Assembly (NCBI RefSeq): GCF_051903925.1
Contig: NZ_CP173678.1
Span: forward strand, 2,480,001 to 2,544,000
Reading direction: 5' to 3'
Source: G051903925 sp051903925
GTDB lineage: Bacteria > Pseudomonadota > Alphaproteobacteria > Zavarziniales > Zavarziniaceae
DNA: 64,000 nucleotides
The notes beneath the pieces were generated by a model that had not been told where the DNA came from, searched no databases, and was given only the letters and a program-made list of their open reading frames with translations. Position numbers and translations under genes: made by a program. Every line of letters starts with the position of its first letter. The stretch's first letter is position 1. Positions 34,142 to 42,233 of this stretch are shown one piece after another.

Positions 34142-34960
34142 TCAGGACCCGGTGGCGCGCCAGCAGCCCAGCTGGATCACGCGGGGCGGGCCGATGGCGG
34201 CGGGGCTTGCGGCACCGTCGGCGCCCGAAACGGTCAGGCGGCCACGGAGGGCGAGGCGGAGCAGTTCGACGGACGGCGTGACCAGCGTGCCGCCGCCCGG
34301 ACCTGTCAGCGCCGTGGTCATGCCGCGGACCGACCCGCCCGCGTCGATCACGGCTGCACTGGGCGGCATCAGCCGATCCAACTCGAACGGTGCCGGCTCG
34401 GCCGCGGGGACTTGAGTCTCGTCGTCGGTGATGGCGCGCGGCGGCGGCAGGACGGCGACGGCGGCATTGGCCACCCCGTCGGCCGAAAGCACGGTCACCG
34501 CTTCGTCCAGGAGTGGATATTGAGCTTCGAACCGGGTGGCGGTCGGCGCGCTGCGCCCTGATTCGAACAGGGCCACGTCGCGCCGTCCGTCGGTCAGCAG
34601 CGGCCGCAGCGGCTGGGGTGGGGCCCCGGGCGACACGGTCAGGATGCCGCATGCCGCGGTCAGGACGGCACTGGCGGCCAGGGTGCCGCGCGTGTTGAGG
34701 ACCAACGCCTGGACCGGTTGGCCTTCCTGCAGGTTGGCACCGCTGGTCACGGCCGGAAGGGGAAGCGGGCGGGCCTGCATCTGCGCGTCGGGATTGGCCT
34801 GGTCCTGCTCCCGCATCGCGCTGTCGCCGGCCAGGGTCGCGCCGGCGTTCACGCCGACCATTGCCCCCTGCGCGGCCGCCAGGGCACAGCCGCCCAGGGC
34901 CATGGGCAGGAGCAGCAGGGCAACGGGGGCGAGGGCGGGGCGCATTCCCGCAGTGGACAT
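34142..34960 (-). CDS. lipoprotein, possible inactive trypsin-like protease fold
   Basis: The 272-residue product has a signal peptide with lipobox LGGC at about residues 22-25, so it should be a lipid-anchored envelope protein. No family is certain. The order ALVLNTRGTLAASAVLTA, DVALFESG, VTVLSADG, AVIDAGGSVRGMTTAL and TPSVELLRLAL matches the layout of DegP-type trypsin-like domains (His strand, Asp strand, Ser loop, C-terminal helix). However, the catalytic His position reads AACG and the GNSGG Ser loop reads PPSAA. I infer a pseudo-protease. It has no operon partner and is convergent with moeB. Confidence 0.75.
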   Translation of the reverse strand: MSTAGMRPALAPVALLLLPMALGGCALAAAQGAMVGVNAGATLAGDSAMREQDQANPDAQMQARPLPLPAVTSGANLQEGQPVQALVLNTRGTLAASAVLTAACGILTVSPGAPPQPLRPLLTDGRRDVALFESGRSAPTATRFEAQYPLLDEAVTVLSADGVANAAVAVLPPPRAITDDETQVPAAEPAPFELDRLMPPSAAVIDAGGSVRGMTTALTGPGGGTLVTPSVELLRLALRGRLTVSGADGAASPAAIGPPRVIQLGCWRATGS

Positions 34961-35038
34961 GATTCGGGTCCGGCTGGGTATGGCCCCGTCAGGCCGGGCC
35001 GCGCTGCGCGCCCGGTCCTGGCCCCTGCGCGATCCGGA

Positions 35039-35632
35039 TCAGGCGAAGTCCTTGGCCAGCGCGCTGCGGACGTCGGGCGACAGGCGCGCCAGATGGCCAT
35101 AATGGGCATGCTCGATGCCCAGCAGGACCGGCACCGCGGGATCCCGGAACTTGGCGATCTGGGCGGGCGTCAGGTGGAAGCGCAGGAAGTGGATCGACGA
35201 CGTCTTGCCATCGGCCTTGGTCCGCTCGACCTCGGACTCGGATTCCGCAGGGATCGCCTCGCCATCGATCTGCAGGCTCACCGTATCTTCGACCCCTGTC
35301 AGCCGGCCCAGGACAGCAGCCCGGCGGCGCGGATCGTCGATCTCGAACATCAGGGTGGCGACCAGTTCGTCCCCTTGCGGGATGAGCGGGTTATAGGCGC
35401 GCAGTTCGTCCTCGATCTGCTCCTCGCCGCCCTTCTCGATGAACAGCATCTCGTGGATCTGCGACCACATCGTCTCGTAGTTCTCGAAGTAGAACGTGGC
35501 GTCGGGGCCTACGGGTACGCGGCGCAGGCGCTTCACCTCGACCAGCATCGCCCGCCGCTCGCGCCGGATGGCGCCATATTCCTTGAGATCCAGGATGTCC
35601 GAACGGTCGATCCGGCGCTTGGTCGTGGTCAT
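35039..35632 (-). CDS. DUF3501 family protein
   Basis: This 197-residue soluble protein of unknown function starts MTTTKRRIDRSDILDLKEY. It has YFENYETMWSQIHEMLFIEKGG near residue 49, followed by a predicted beta-rich half. This family is repeatedly found next to rubrerythrin and a GlpC-like Fe-S protein, as here, which supports a shared oxidative-stress or iron-related task. It is the last gene of the irr-rbr-FeS-DUF3501 run, 77 bases after the Fe-S gene. There are no cysteines and no obvious catalytic motif. Confidence 0.85.
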   Translation of the reverse strand: MTTTKRRIDRSDILDLKEYGAIRRERRAMLVEVKRLRRVPVGPDATFYFENYETMWSQIHEMLFIEKGGEEQIEDELRAYNPLIPQGDELVATLMFEIDDPRRRAAVLGRLTGVEDTVSLQIDGEAIPAESESEVERTKADGKTSSIHFLRFHLTPAQIAKFRDPAVPVLLGIEHAHYGHLARLSPDVRSALAKDFA

Positions 35633-35709
35633 GGCACGCTCCTCAACTGATGGCCCGGCGTGGATACGCCGCGGCCTCTGGTCCAGATCAGCCCGCAACG
35701 CCGGCGGGT

Positions 35710-37056
35710 TCAGGCCAGGCCATAGGCCTTGGCCAGGATCTCGACCGGGTGGTAGGGCTTGCGCGGCTCCTTGTGCTCCACCGTCTCCATGCCGTCCGCG
35801 ATATGACGGGCAGCCAGGGGGCATTCGGACGCGATATAGGTCTTGTCCAGCTTGGCGGCCTGCTTGAAGACGGGCTTGCCCACCTTCATGGCCAGCTTGT
35901 GCGTGCCTTCCAGCACGCCGAACGTTCCGCCATGGCCGGAGCAGCGTTCGATGACGGAGAGCTGCACGCCCGGGATCAGGCGCAGCATCTCCGCCGCCTT
36001 CTGCCCCATGTTCTGGGCCCGCGCATGGCAGGCGATGTGCACGGTCACGCCGCCGTCCAGCGGCTGCAGTCCTTCGGCCAGGCCATGCTTCTTGGCGATC
36101 TCGACGATGTATTCGGAACTGTCGTACGTCGCGTCGGCCAGGGTCTTGACCAGGGCGTTGCCGGGCACGATCAGCGGCCATTCGAACTTCAGCATCAAGG
36201 CGCAGGACGGGGTCAGCGCAATGACGTCGTAGCCCTTCTCGATCCAGGGGGCGAGTTCCCTGGACACCTTGTCGGCGCTGGCGGCGACGGCCGCGATGTC
36301 GCCCTGTTCCAGCTTCGGCATGCCGCAGCAGGCGGGATAGACGATCTCGGTCTCGACCCCGTTGCGGGCCAGGATGGCGCGGGTCGCCATGCCGATGTTG
36401 GGATCGTTGTAGTTCACGAAGCAGGTCGAGTAGAGCACCGCCTTGCGGCCATAGGCCGGGGCCTGCTTGTTGATCTCCAGCGGTTCGCCCCGGGCGCGCA
36501 GGTTGAAGGTGCGCGTCACGAACTTGGGCAGCTTGGCGTCGCGGTCGATGCCGGCGACCTTCTCCATCAGCGGACGGGTCAGGCCGTTGTCGCGGTTGCC
36601 CGCCCAGTTGACGACGGGGGACACCAGCGCGCCCAGCGTGCCGTTGCGGTCCATCTTGGCCATCTCGGCCGCGGTGCGTTCCACCTTGGTGTTCTTCTCG
36701 CCCGCCTGCCGCTCGGCCACGCGGTAGCGCAGCATAAGGTGCGGGAAGTCCAGGTTGAATTCGTGCGGCGGGACATAGGGACACTTGGTCAGGAAGCACA
36801 TGTCGCAGAGCGTGCAGGCGTCCACGACCGGCTTGAAATCCTCGGACTTCACCCCGTCCAGTTCCTCGGTCGGACTGTTGTCGACCAGGTCGAACAGGCG
36901 GGGGAAGCTGTCGCAAAGATTGAAGCAGCGGCGGCAGCCATGGCAGATGTCGAAGATGCGCCGCATCTCGGCATCGATCTTTGCCGGATCCGTGAAGTCG
37001 GGATCCTGCCAGGCGATCGGATGGCGGATGGGGGCCTCGGTCGAGCCTTCCTTCAT
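35710..37056 (-). CDS. heterodisulfide-reductase/GlpC-like iron-sulfur protein
   Basis: This 448-residue protein has two N-terminal [4Fe-4S] ferredoxin motifs (CHGCRRCFNLC and CTLCDMCFLTKCP, residues about 38-93) and two CCG-type cysteine domains (CCGMPKLEQGD and IERCSGHGGTFG). This is the architecture of GlpC and HdrD-like electron-transfer subunits. In GlpC it passes electrons to quinone, but no glpA or glpB is present. Conserved linkage to rubrerythrin and DUF3501 suggests it supplies electrons for peroxide reduction, which is inference. It lies between two hairpins after rubrerythrin and the DUF3501 gene. Confidence 0.9.
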   Translation of the reverse strand: MKEGSTEAPIRHPIAWQDPDFTDPAKIDAEMRRIFDICHGCRRCFNLCDSFPRLFDLVDNSPTEELDGVKSEDFKPVVDACTLCDMCFLTKCPYVPPHEFNLDFPHLMLRYRVAERQAGEKNTKVERTAAEMAKMDRNGTLGALVSPVVNWAGNRDNGLTRPLMEKVAGIDRDAKLPKFVTRTFNLRARGEPLEINKQAPAYGRKAVLYSTCFVNYNDPNIGMATRAILARNGVETEIVYPACCGMPKLEQGDIAAVAASADKVSRELAPWIEKGYDVIALTPSCALMLKFEWPLIVPGNALVKTLADATYDSSEYIVEIAKKHGLAEGLQPLDGGVTVHIACHARAQNMGQKAAEMLRLIPGVQLSVIERCSGHGGTFGVLEGTHKLAMKVGKPVFKQAAKLDKTYIASECPLAARHIADGMETVEHKEPRKPYHPVEILAKAYGLA

Positions 37057-37127
37057 GTCGCGTCACCGCTAGAGCCCCGGGCGGGACTGTCGCTGCCCAG
37101 GTGCTGGTCAATCGTCACGGAAAGACA

Positions 37128-37180
37128 CGGGGACCCGGTGGCCGGGTCCCCGCATTGTCGGTCCCGGCCAAACGGCCGGG
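37128..37180 (-). terminator. two hairpins between rubrerythrin and Fe-S genes
   Basis: CGGGGACCCGG/CCGGGTCCCCG (37128-37138 and 37142-37152, 3-base loop) and CCCGGCC/GGCCGGG (37163-37169 and 37174-37180). Only a short T-rich stretch follows, so they may cause partial termination or protect the 3' end of the rubrerythrin message. Confidence 0.55.
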
Positions 37181-37188
37181 CCAAAGGC

Positions 37189-37605
37189 TCAGGACAGGGT
37201 GTCGAGGGCCTTCTGGAAACGACCGGCATGGCTCTTCTCAGCCTTGGCCAGCGTCTCGAACCAGTCGGCGATCTCGTCGAAGCCTTCCTCGCGGGCGGTA
37301 CGCGCCATGCCCGGGTACATGTCCGTGTACTCGTGCGTCTCGCCGGCGATCGATGCCTTGAGGTTCAGGTCGGTGGAGCCGATCGGCTCGCCGGTCGCGG
37401 GGTCGCCCACTTCCTCGAGGAACTCGAGATGGCCATGGGCATGACCCGTTTCGCCTTCCGCGGTGGAGCGGAACACGGCGGCCACGTCGTTGTAGCCTTC
37501 GACGTCGGCCTTCTGCGCGAAATACAGGTAGCGGCGGTTGGCCTGGCTTTCGCCAGCGAATGCCGCCTTCAGGTTCTCTTCCGTCTTGGTTCCGGCGAGG
37601 GCCAT
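37189..37605 (-). CDS. rubrerythrin family protein (di-iron domain only)
   Basis: This 138-residue four-helix di-iron protein carries the two ligand pairs, with Glu in EENLKAAFAGESQANRRYLY, ExxH in STAEGETGHAHGHLEF, Glu in AGETHEYTDM and ExxH in LAKAEKSHAGRF. It lacks the C-terminal rubredoxin domain of classical rubrerythrin (about 190 residues), so it needs a separate electron donor. The GlpC-like Fe-S protein next door is a candidate. A strong GAGGAGG ribosome site precedes the ATG. An Irr-box-like dyad lies 66 bases upstream, indicating control by iron or heme through Irr. Confidence 0.93.
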   Translation of the reverse strand: MALAGTKTEENLKAAFAGESQANRRYLYFAQKADVEGYNDVAAVFRSTAEGETGHAHGHLEFLEEVGDPATGEPIGSTDLNLKASIAGETHEYTDMYPGMARTAREEGFDEIADWFETLAKAEKSHAGRFQKALDTLS

Positions 37606-37670
37606 GGAAACCTCCTCTGCGGGGAAATGTGCAGAGGATTGTCGACCGCCCGACGGGGCACGTCAACTAG

Positions 37671-37687
37671 TTTGGAATACTTCTAAG
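37671..37687 (-). promoter_or_regulatory. Irr-box/ICE-like operator upstream of rubrerythrin
   Basis: Plus-strand TTTGGAA-TAC-TTCTAAG reads CTTAGAA-GTA-TTCCAAA on the minus strand. It closely matches the alphaproteobacterial iron control element TTTAGAANNNTTCTAAA bound by Irr. It overlaps the irr stop codon and lies 66 bases before the rubrerythrin ATG. Confidence 0.7.
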
Positions 37688-38168
37688 ATAAGTGAGAAGC
37701 ACTTGCAAGTCTGATGATGACGTCGACCCGCGCGACCGCGCACCCGGCCGGTACGGCCGGCATCGCGCCCAGGGTCAGGCTGCTGCCCGGAATGTCCTGG
37801 AGCTGCCCCGAATCCTCGAAAAAGAAATGGTGGTGGTCCGAGATGTTGGTGTCGAAATAGGTGCGGCCGCTGTCGATCACCACCTCGCGCAGCAGGCCCA
37901 CCTTGGTGAACTGGTGCAGCGTGTTGTAGATCGTGGCCAGCGACACGCGCAGGCCCTGGGCCTGGGCGTCGCTGTGCAGCATCTCCGCAGTCAGGTGGCG
38001 GTCGCCCTGCTCGAACAGAAGGCGCGACAGCGCCAGCCTCTGCCGCGTGGGACGCAGGCCGACGCTCCGCAGCCGGGCCAGCGCCGGGGTGAAGGTCCGT
38101 TCCTGGGGCGTGATCTGGTCCATAGCCGTTCCTGGGACGCGCGCCTGTTCCGCCTCGATAGTGTCCAT
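37683..38168 (-). CDS. irr: Fur-family iron response regulator Irr
   Basis: This Fur-superfamily repressor of about 161 residues has a winged helix (LRSVGLRPTRQRLALSRLLF, VSLATIYNTLHQFTKVGLLR) and the DHHHFFFE segment characteristic of Irr, the heme-linked regulator of alphaproteobacteria. It lacks the C-terminal CxxC zinc pairs of Fur. Irr represses or activates iron and heme genes through ICE sites, and one such site lies at its own 3' end before rubrerythrin. The start could be the ATG at 38168 or a GTG at 38177. Gene order suggests co-transcription or direct control of the rubrerythrin cluster. Confidence 0.9.
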   Translation of the reverse strand: MDTIEAEQARVPGTAMDQITPQERTFTPALARLRSVGLRPTRQRLALSRLLFEQGDRHLTAEMLHSDAQAQGLRVSLATIYNTLHQFTKVGLLREVVIDSGRTYFDTNISDHHHFFFEDSGQLQDIPGSSLTLGAMPAVPAGCAVARVDVIIRLASASHLS

Positions 38169-38220
38169 CAATGCCACCAGCCTGTCGAGGATGCTTCGGT
38201 GCCAGGCTACCGCGGCCGCC

Positions 38221-39618
38221 CTAGTCGCCCGTCAGCAGCCGGTCGAAGAGCTGCCGGACGGTCGGGATGAAGCCGTTGGAGTAGAACGGATCGCTGGCGA
38301 AGCGATAGGCGCCATGCCCGGCAAAGGCCAGGTTGTGCTCCACGTCGCCACCATGGGCGATCTCCTGCAGGGTCTTCTGAATGCAGAAGCTGCGGGGATC
38401 GGCCTTCTTGCCATTCGTGCCCGATTCGTCCTGCGACCAGTTGGAAAAGCGGCAGGACGACAGGCAGCCCATGCAGTTGATCTGGTCGACCAGGATCTCG
38501 TTCGCCTTGGCCGGAGCCACGAAGACCATCGTGTGGTCGGGCGTGCGCAGGGCCTCGGTGAAGCCTTCAGACTGCCATTCCAGGACGCGGGCGCGGTCGG
38601 CCGGCGCCAGGTAGACGGTGCGGCCACGCGCACCCACCTTCAGCTCGGCCGTATGCTCGCCCACGGCGTCAGTCGAATAGGCCACCTGGCGTTCGTTGCG
38701 TTCCTCAAGCTCGCGCAGGAAAGGATTGCGCACCGCCGAGGAATAGAAGCCCGTGGGGCTGAAGCGATGGAGCGAGATCTCGCCGGGGAGCAGTTTGAGC
38801 AGCCGCTCCTTCCAGCGCTGGGAGATCGGGCTCTCCGTCGTGACCAGCGGCCGCGTGCCGAACTGGAACACGATGGGCCCGATCTCGGGATTGTCCATGA
38901 AATGCTGCCAGTCCCGCAGGTGCCAGACGCCACCCGCCATGATCACCGGCGTCTCGTGCAGGCCCGCCTCGTTCATCTGCTTGCGCAGTTCGACCACGCG
39001 CGGATACGGATCCTCCGGCGTGCGCGGATCCTCGCTGTTGGACAGGCCGTTATGGCCGCCCGCCAGCCACGGGTCCTCGTACACGACGCCGCCCAGCGAC
39101 GGGCGGAACTTGTGATAGGCCCGCTTCCACAGGGCACGGAAGGCGCGGGCGGAGGAGACGATGGGGTAGTAGTAGACGCCGTAGCGGGCGGCGATCTCGG
39201 CCAGCTTGTAGGGCATGCCGGCGCCACAGGTGACCCCGTGGACCAGGCCTTTTGCCCCTTCCAGCACACCGGCCAGGACCCGCTCGCAGCCTCCCATTTC
39301 CCACAGGACGTTGATGTGCAGGCGGCCGCGGCCATTGCGCATCTCGTGGGCGCGCTGGACCTGCGCGATGCCGCCACGGATGCCGAAGTCGATCAGCTCC
39401 TCGTGCCGCTCGCGCCGGGTGCGGCCGCGATAGATCTGCGGAATGATCCGGCCGTCAGCATCGTAATAGTCGGCATTGACGGCCGAAACCGTGCCGATGC
39501 CGTCGCAGGCCGCCCAGGCGCCCGAGCTGATCCCGTTGGTGACCGCGACGCCCTTGCCGCCTTCGAGAAGGGGCAGGACCTCGGCTCCGGACACCCGCAC
39601 TGCATTCAGCGCCTTCAT
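38221..39618 (-). CDS. nitronate-monooxygenase-like flavin oxidoreductase with C-terminal Cys cluster
   Basis: This 465-residue protein is larger than ordinary nitronate monooxygenases (about 330). The N-terminal part has the FMN TIM-barrel features (VAVTNGISSGAWAACDGIG, GLVHGVTCGAGMPYKL, PVIMAGGVWHLRDW, VFQFGTRPLVTTES). The C-terminal extension holds Cys382, 385, 389 and 412 in a CxxCxxxC-x22-C pattern. This recalls the [4Fe-4S] motif of Old-Yellow-Enzyme-type reductases. The substrate is unknown. The ATG at 39618 follows AAGGAGTGAG. It lies just upstream of irr on the same strand. Confidence 0.85.
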   Translation of the reverse strand: MKALNAVRVSGAEVLPLLEGGKGVAVTNGISSGAWAACDGIGTVSAVNADYYDADGRIIPQIYRGRTRRERHEELIDFGIRGGIAQVQRAHEMRNGRGRLHINVLWEMGGCERVLAGVLEGAKGLVHGVTCGAGMPYKLAEIAARYGVYYYPIVSSARAFRALWKRAYHKFRPSLGGVVYEDPWLAGGHNGLSNSEDPRTPEDPYPRVVELRKQMNEAGLHETPVIMAGGVWHLRDWQHFMDNPEIGPIVFQFGTRPLVTTESPISQRWKERLLKLLPGEISLHRFSPTGFYSSAVRNPFLRELEERNERQVAYSTDAVGEHTAELKVGARGRTVYLAPADRARVLEWQSEGFTEALRTPDHTMVFVAPAKANEILVDQINCMGCLSSCRFSNWSQDESGTNGKKADPRSFCIQKTLQEIAHGGDVEHNLAFAGHGAYRFASDPFYSNGFIPTVRQLFDRLLTGD

Positions 39619-39693
39619 CTCACTCCTTGGCCGGCGGTCGCCGGAAATACGTAAGGCACCCGCGTGACGCCACCGCCTCACGGGATGTTTCAG

Positions 39694-39709
39694 ACGTACA
39701 TATAAACGT
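39694..39709. promoter_or_regulatory. AT-rich imperfect palindrome ACGTACATATAAACGT
   Basis: This 16-base, nearly palindromic AT-rich sequence stands out in the GC-rich gap upstream of the flavin oxidoreductase, 76 bases before its ATG. It could hold a promoter element or an operator of an unlinked regulator. Confidence 0.3.
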
Positions 39710-39727
39710 TGCGTCCCCGCGGACCAA

Positions 39728-39775
39728 GGGGGTGCCTGTCACCGCGGCGTCATATGGCTGGCGACGGGCACCCCC
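39728..39775. repeat. inverted repeat GGGGGTGCCTGTC / GACGGGCACCCCC
   Basis: Arms at 39728-39740 and 39763-39775 match at 12 of 13 positions around a 22-base loop. It lies between the pnp terminator and the start region of the divergent-side flavin oxidoreductase. No function is assigned. Confidence 0.45.
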
Positions 39776-39797
39776 CGCAGCCGGGGCGCACAGACGA

Positions 39798-39826
39798 AAC
39801 GGGGGCGGCCATTGGCCACCCCCGTT
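39798..39826 (-). terminator. stem-loop ending the pnp transcript
   Basis: AACGGGGGCGGCC and GGCCACCCCCGTT (12 pairs plus one wobble, 3-base loop) lie 28 bases past the pnp stop. On the minus strand the stem is followed by TTCGTCTG, only weakly T-rich. It probably ends the rimP-to-pnp superoperon. Confidence 0.7.
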
Positions 39827-39853
39827 CACGTCGTCCGCTGGATGCGGGACGGA

Positions 39854-42061
39854 TCAGTCGCGGTCTTCGCGGCGGGGGCGGCGTTCGCCCCGGTCCCGGT
39901 CGCCGCGATCCCGGCGCTCGCCACGCTCGCTCCGCTCGCCGCCTTCGCTGCGCTCGGGGCGGGTGTCGGGCAGTTCGGCGCCGGTCGCCTGGTCGACCAC
40001 ACGCATGGACAGGCGGACCTTGCCGCGGTCGTCGATGCCCAGCACCTTGACCTTGACCGGATCGCCTTCCTTGACCACGTCCGTCACCTTCTCGACGCGG
40101 TTGGGGGCGAGTTCGCTGATGTGGACGAGGCCGTCGCGATTGCCGATGAAGTTGACGAAGGCGCCGAAGTCGACCGCCTTCACCACCTTGCCGTCATAGA
40201 TCTTGCCGACCTCGGGCTCGGCGACGATGCCCTGGATCCAGTTCACCGCCTTCTTGATCACATCGGCGTCGGAGGCGGCGACCTTGATCGTGCCGTCGTC
40301 GGCGATGTCGACCTTGGCGCCGGTCTTCTCCACGATCTCGCGGATGACCTTGCCGCCGGTGCCGATGACTTCGCGGATCTTGTCCTTGGGGATCGAGAAG
40401 GTCTCGATCTTGGGCGCGAACTGGGCCAGCTCGTTGCGCGAGCCGGTCAGGGCCTTGGCCATCTCGCCCAGGATGTGCATGCGGCCGGACTGCGCCTGGC
40501 TCAGCGCGACCTTCATGATCTCCTCGGTGATCCCGGTGATCTTGATGTCCATCTGGAGCGAGGTGATGCCCTGGTCGGTGCCCGCCACCTTGAAGTCCAT
40601 GTCGCCCAGGTGATCCTCGTCACCCAGGATGTCGGACAGCACGGTGAAGCGCTCGCCTTCCTTGATCAGGCCCATGGCGATGCCGGCCACAGGGCGCTTC
40701 AGCGGCACGCCCGCGTCCATCATCGACAGCGAGCCGCCGCAGACGGAGGCCATCGAGGACGAGCCGTTCGACTCGGTGATCTCGGACACCACGCGGATCG
40801 TGTACGGGAATTCCGCCTTGGTCGGCAGGACCGCGCGCAGCGCGCGCCAGGCCAGCTTGCCATGGCCGATCTCGCGCCGGCCGGTGAAGCCGGTGCGCCC
40901 GACTTCGCCCACCGAGTACGGGGGGAAGTTGTAGTGCAGCAGGAAGTGCTCGCGATACGACCCTTCCAGCGCGTCGATGATCTGCTCGTCGTCGCCGGTG
41001 CCCAGCGTCGTCACGACCAGGGCCTGGGTCTCGCCACGGGTGAACAGGGCGGTGCCGTGGGTGCGGGGCAGGACGCCCACTTCGCACACGATCGGGCGCA
41101 CGGTGTGGACGTCGCGGCCGTCGATGCGCAGGCCCGTGTCGAGCACGGCGCCGCGCAGGATGTCGGCCTCCGCCGCCTTGAACGCCCCGCCGATCTTGTC
41201 CGAGCCGTACTCCTCGGCAAAGGCGGAGATCGCCTTGCCCTTGGCGGCCATGATCTTCTCATGGCGGGCCATCTTGGCGCGCTCGGCATAGGCCTCGCGC
41301 AGGTCCGCGCCGACCAGGTCCTTGAGCTTGGCGCCCAGGGCGTCCTCGCCGTCGGTGACGGGCAGGTCCCAGGGCTCCTTGGCGGCCAGTTCGGCGAGGC
41401 CGACGATCGCCTCGATGACCGGCTGGAAGCTGCGGTGGCCGAACATCACGGCGCCGAGCATCACGTCCTCGGCCAGTTCCTTGGCCTCCGACTCGACCAT
41501 CAGGACGGCGTCGGCGGTGCCGGCGACGACGAGGTCGAGCTGACCCTCCTCGATCTCCTCGGGCAGCGGGTTGAGGATGTACTCGCCGTTCTTGTAGCCC
41601 ACGCGCGCGGCGCCGATGGGACCCAGGAAGGGCAGGCCGGAAATCGTCAGCGCGGCCGAGGCACCGATCATCGCGACGATGTCGGGATCGTTTTCCAGGT
41701 CATGGCTGAGGACGGTCGTGATGACCTGGGTCTCGTTCTTGAAACCCTTGACGAAGAGCGGCCGGATGGGCCGGTCGATCAGGCGGGAGGAGAGCGTCTC
41801 CTTCTCCGAGGGACGGCCTTCGCGCTTGAAGAAGCCGCCGGGGATCTTGCCCGCAGCGTAGGTCTTCTCCTGGTAGTTGACCGTGAGCGGGAAGAAGTCG
41901 ATGCCGGGCTTGACGCTCCGGGCGGCGACGACGGTGCACAGCACGGTGGTGTCGCCATAGGAGACCAGCACCGCCCCGTCTGCCTGGCGCGCGATGCGCC
42001 CGGTTTCGAGGACCAGGCGACGGCCGCCCCAGTCGATCTCTTTCCGATGGATTTCGAACAT
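39854..42061 (-). CDS. pnp: polyribonucleotide nucleotidyltransferase
   Basis: The 735-residue PNPase is a phosphorolytic 3'-5' exoribonuclease and core of the degradosome. It has two RNase PH domains, a KH domain (IREVIGTGGKVIREIVEKTG, near residue 560) and an S1 domain (GKIYDGKVVKAVDFGAFVNF, near 625). It ends with a strongly charged Arg/Glu/Asp-rich tail of about 35 residues after the S1 domain, a likely protein- or RNA-interaction tail. It follows rpsO, as in most Proteobacteria, with a hairpin in the gap. It is the last gene of the operon. Confidence 0.98.
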   Translation of the reverse strand: MFEIHRKEIDWGGRRLVLETGRIARQADGAVLVSYGDTTVLCTVVAARSVKPGIDFFPLTVNYQEKTYAAGKIPGGFFKREGRPSEKETLSSRLIDRPIRPLFVKGFKNETQVITTVLSHDLENDPDIVAMIGASAALTISGLPFLGPIGAARVGYKNGEYILNPLPEEIEEGQLDLVVAGTADAVLMVESEAKELAEDVMLGAVMFGHRSFQPVIEAIVGLAELAAKEPWDLPVTDGEDALGAKLKDLVGADLREAYAERAKMARHEKIMAAKGKAISAFAEEYGSDKIGGAFKAAEADILRGAVLDTGLRIDGRDVHTVRPIVCEVGVLPRTHGTALFTRGETQALVVTTLGTGDDEQIIDALEGSYREHFLLHYNFPPYSVGEVGRTGFTGRREIGHGKLAWRALRAVLPTKAEFPYTIRVVSEITESNGSSSMASVCGGSLSMMDAGVPLKRPVAGIAMGLIKEGERFTVLSDILGDEDHLGDMDFKVAGTDQGITSLQMDIKITGITEEIMKVALSQAQSGRMHILGEMAKALTGSRNELAQFAPKIETFSIPKDKIREVIGTGGKVIREIVEKTGAKVDIADDGTIKVAASDADVIKKAVNWIQGIVAEPEVGKIYDGKVVKAVDFGAFVNFIGNRDGLVHISELAPNRVEKVTDVVKEGDPVKVKVLGIDDRGKVRLSMRVVDQATGAELPDTRPERSEGGERSERGERRDRGDRDRGERRPRREDRD

Positions 42062-42121
42062 GTCTTGTCTTTCGTTCCTGCGGACGCCGATCGCCTATCG
42101 ATCGGGTCCGGGGCGGCGGCA

Positions 42122-42141
42122 GCCCCGCGTGTTCGCGGGGC
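42122..42141 (-). ncRNA. hairpin in rpsO-pnp intergenic leader
   Basis: GCCCCGCG and CGCGGGGC flank a TGTT loop between rpsO and pnp. In Escherichia coli the pnp leader is folded and cut by RNase III as part of autoregulation. This stem is in the same place, but similarity of role is inference. Confidence 0.45.
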
Positions 42142-42233
42142 CCGAAGGGTCAGGACGCCCATGCGGCCTGGCCCTCGACTCGGGCCCTGCTGGCCGGTCA
42201 GATACGCGACCGGTCCGGTCCGCCAACGGATGG

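Noticed and set aside
35650..37686. Long open frame (about 680 codons) on the plus strand opposite the Fe-S, DUF3501 and rubrerythrin genes
   Set aside because: It is antisense to well-supported conserved proteins, has no recognisable domain and has composition typical of GC-rich shadow frames. The same applies to long antisense frames at 23395-26127, 27841-30447 and 39812-42325.
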